64,000 nt of DNA from an uncultured Tropicimonas sp. Its GTDB lineage: Bacteria > Pseudomonadota > Alphaproteobacteria > Rhodobacterales > Rhodobacteraceae. Both the position numbers and the translations under genes were made by a program. A model generated the notes under the pieces. The model was not told the origin of the DNA. It saw nothing but the letters and a program-made list of their open reading frames with translations, and did not search any database. The stretch lies in NCBI GenBank assembly GCA_947497945.1, contig CANMIP010000004.1:186001-250000 (forward strand). Reading direction: 5' to 3'. Positions 63,665 through 64,000 of the stretch are shown here, one piece after another (position 1 is the first letter of the stretch; every line of letters begins with the position of its first letter).

Positions 63665-64000
63665 TGTCGTCTCCTGAGGAAATCCTGCACGGGCGACGCC
63701 CGCGACTTGCTTTGAAACCTTGATCCTGAACGGCCGAACCGCCCGCGACTCCGTTGCCGCACCGACCGATCCGTGTTCTTACCCTACGGCATCATGCCGC
63801 TTCGTGCTAAAGATAGGGGCGGGGTTATTTGTGTTTCAATTGCCTCGCCTTTGCGCCCTGCAAGGAAGTTTGTTTGATTTCAACATGATGCCGGAACGGT
63901 TGAGGCGGGAATGCGCTCCCTGCATGGAATCTTTCGCGTAATCTCCTTTCTGAGCCCCCCCGAGATTGTTGCAAAAGTTACCCAAAGACAGATTGCATCT
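63665..64000. other. Region upstream of pflB
   Basis: These 336 bases to the window edge should hold the pflB promoter. A TTGAT half-site near 63874 resembles half an Fnr box, but the second half is poor. A 73-codon plus-strand frame here has no supporting features. Nothing else is evident. Confidence 0.5.

Noticed and set aside
60701-63715. A 1,004-codon plus-strand open frame opposite pflB and pflA.
   Set aside because: It is antisense to two strongly conserved enzymes and its composition is what GC-rich third positions produce. No domain is seen.
63870-63890. A TTGAT half-site upstream of pflB as an Fnr box.
   Set aside because: The second half does not match ATCAA at the required spacing, so I do not call it although anaerobic control is expected.
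63720-63941. A 73-codon plus-strand frame upstream of pflB.
   Set aside because: It has no ribosome site, domain or conserved context and lies where the pflB promoter should be.

Overview
The window is high-GC, densely packed bacterial chromosome. It most likely comes from an alphaproteobacterium of the Rhodobacteraceae (Rhodobacter/Roseobacter group). The grounds are the order mreB-mreC-mreD-mrdA-rodA, a Zur/ZnuABC locus with an alphaproteobacterial-type Zur palindrome, a PleD orthologue divergent from a DUF3572 gene, an H-NOX/diguanylate cyclase pair of the roseobacter type, and the CobW/CobN/CobO/CobQ arrangement behind a cobalamin riboswitch. I saw no rRNA, tRNA, insertion sequence, prophage or CRISPR array; the window reads as core and semi-core metabolism.

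Layout. 0-2.4 kb: the ATPase and binding protein of a polyamine-type ABC importer, whose permeases lie off the left edge. 2.5-5.7 kb: zinc uptake, znuA divergent from zur-znuC-znuB, with a Zur box between them. 5.7-9.8 kb: a SpoT-like HD hydrolase, the Mg2+ channel MgtE and glutamine-dependent NAD synthetase, all on the minus strand. 10-11.5 kb: an exported protein made almost entirely of 23-residue MORN repeats. 12-25 kb: cobalamin genes. cobB-cobA are on the minus strand; cbiD-cobK are on the plus strand, followed by a B12 riboswitch and the operon cobW-GNAT-cobN-nucleotidyltransferase-cobO-yrhK-cobQ, with a convergent DUF1636 gene. As written, cobN is broken by a -1 frameshift. 25-30 kb: fumarylacetoacetase, a Tas-like aldo/keto reductase, a Cys-rich lipoprotein, an EamA transporter, a Nudix hydrolase and a DUF983 protein. 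30-36.4 kb: PleD, DUF3572, a HAD phosphatase, a non-pyrrolysine MttB-like methyltransferase, and an H-NOX-like protein coupled to an HNOBA-GGDEF diguanylate cyclase. 36.7-43 kb: a sugar ABC operon of glucose/mannose type ending in a D-lyxose/D-mannose isomerase, with a divergent LacI regulator and then a GntR regulator with two winged helices. 44-49 kb: a response regulator divergent from a CHASE/PAS hybrid kinase, and a methyltransferase. 49-55.5 kb: the rod-shape operon mreBCD-mrdA-rodA with a coupled 2-hydroxyacid dehydrogenase. 55.7-59.3 kb: a MscS channel, then leuA behind an apparently leaderless leucine-rich leader peptide. 59.6-63.7 kb: pflB-pflA-focA for anaerobic pyruvate cleavage and formate transport.

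How the parts work together. The cobalamin genes cover late ring modification, cobalt insertion, adenosylation and amidation, and the riboswitch makes the cobW operon repressible by B12. The sugar operon plausibly imports mannose or a related sugar and isomerises it to a ketose. Both diguanylate cyclases keep an inhibitory I-site, and one appears tied to a sensor resembling a split soluble guanylate cyclase in which the canonical haem ligands look absent. A short dispersed repeat occurs in at least two, probably three, intergenic gaps, and one copy sits beside a cluster of three adjoining palindromes. Alignments, domain assignments and residue positions were made by eye, without database searches.
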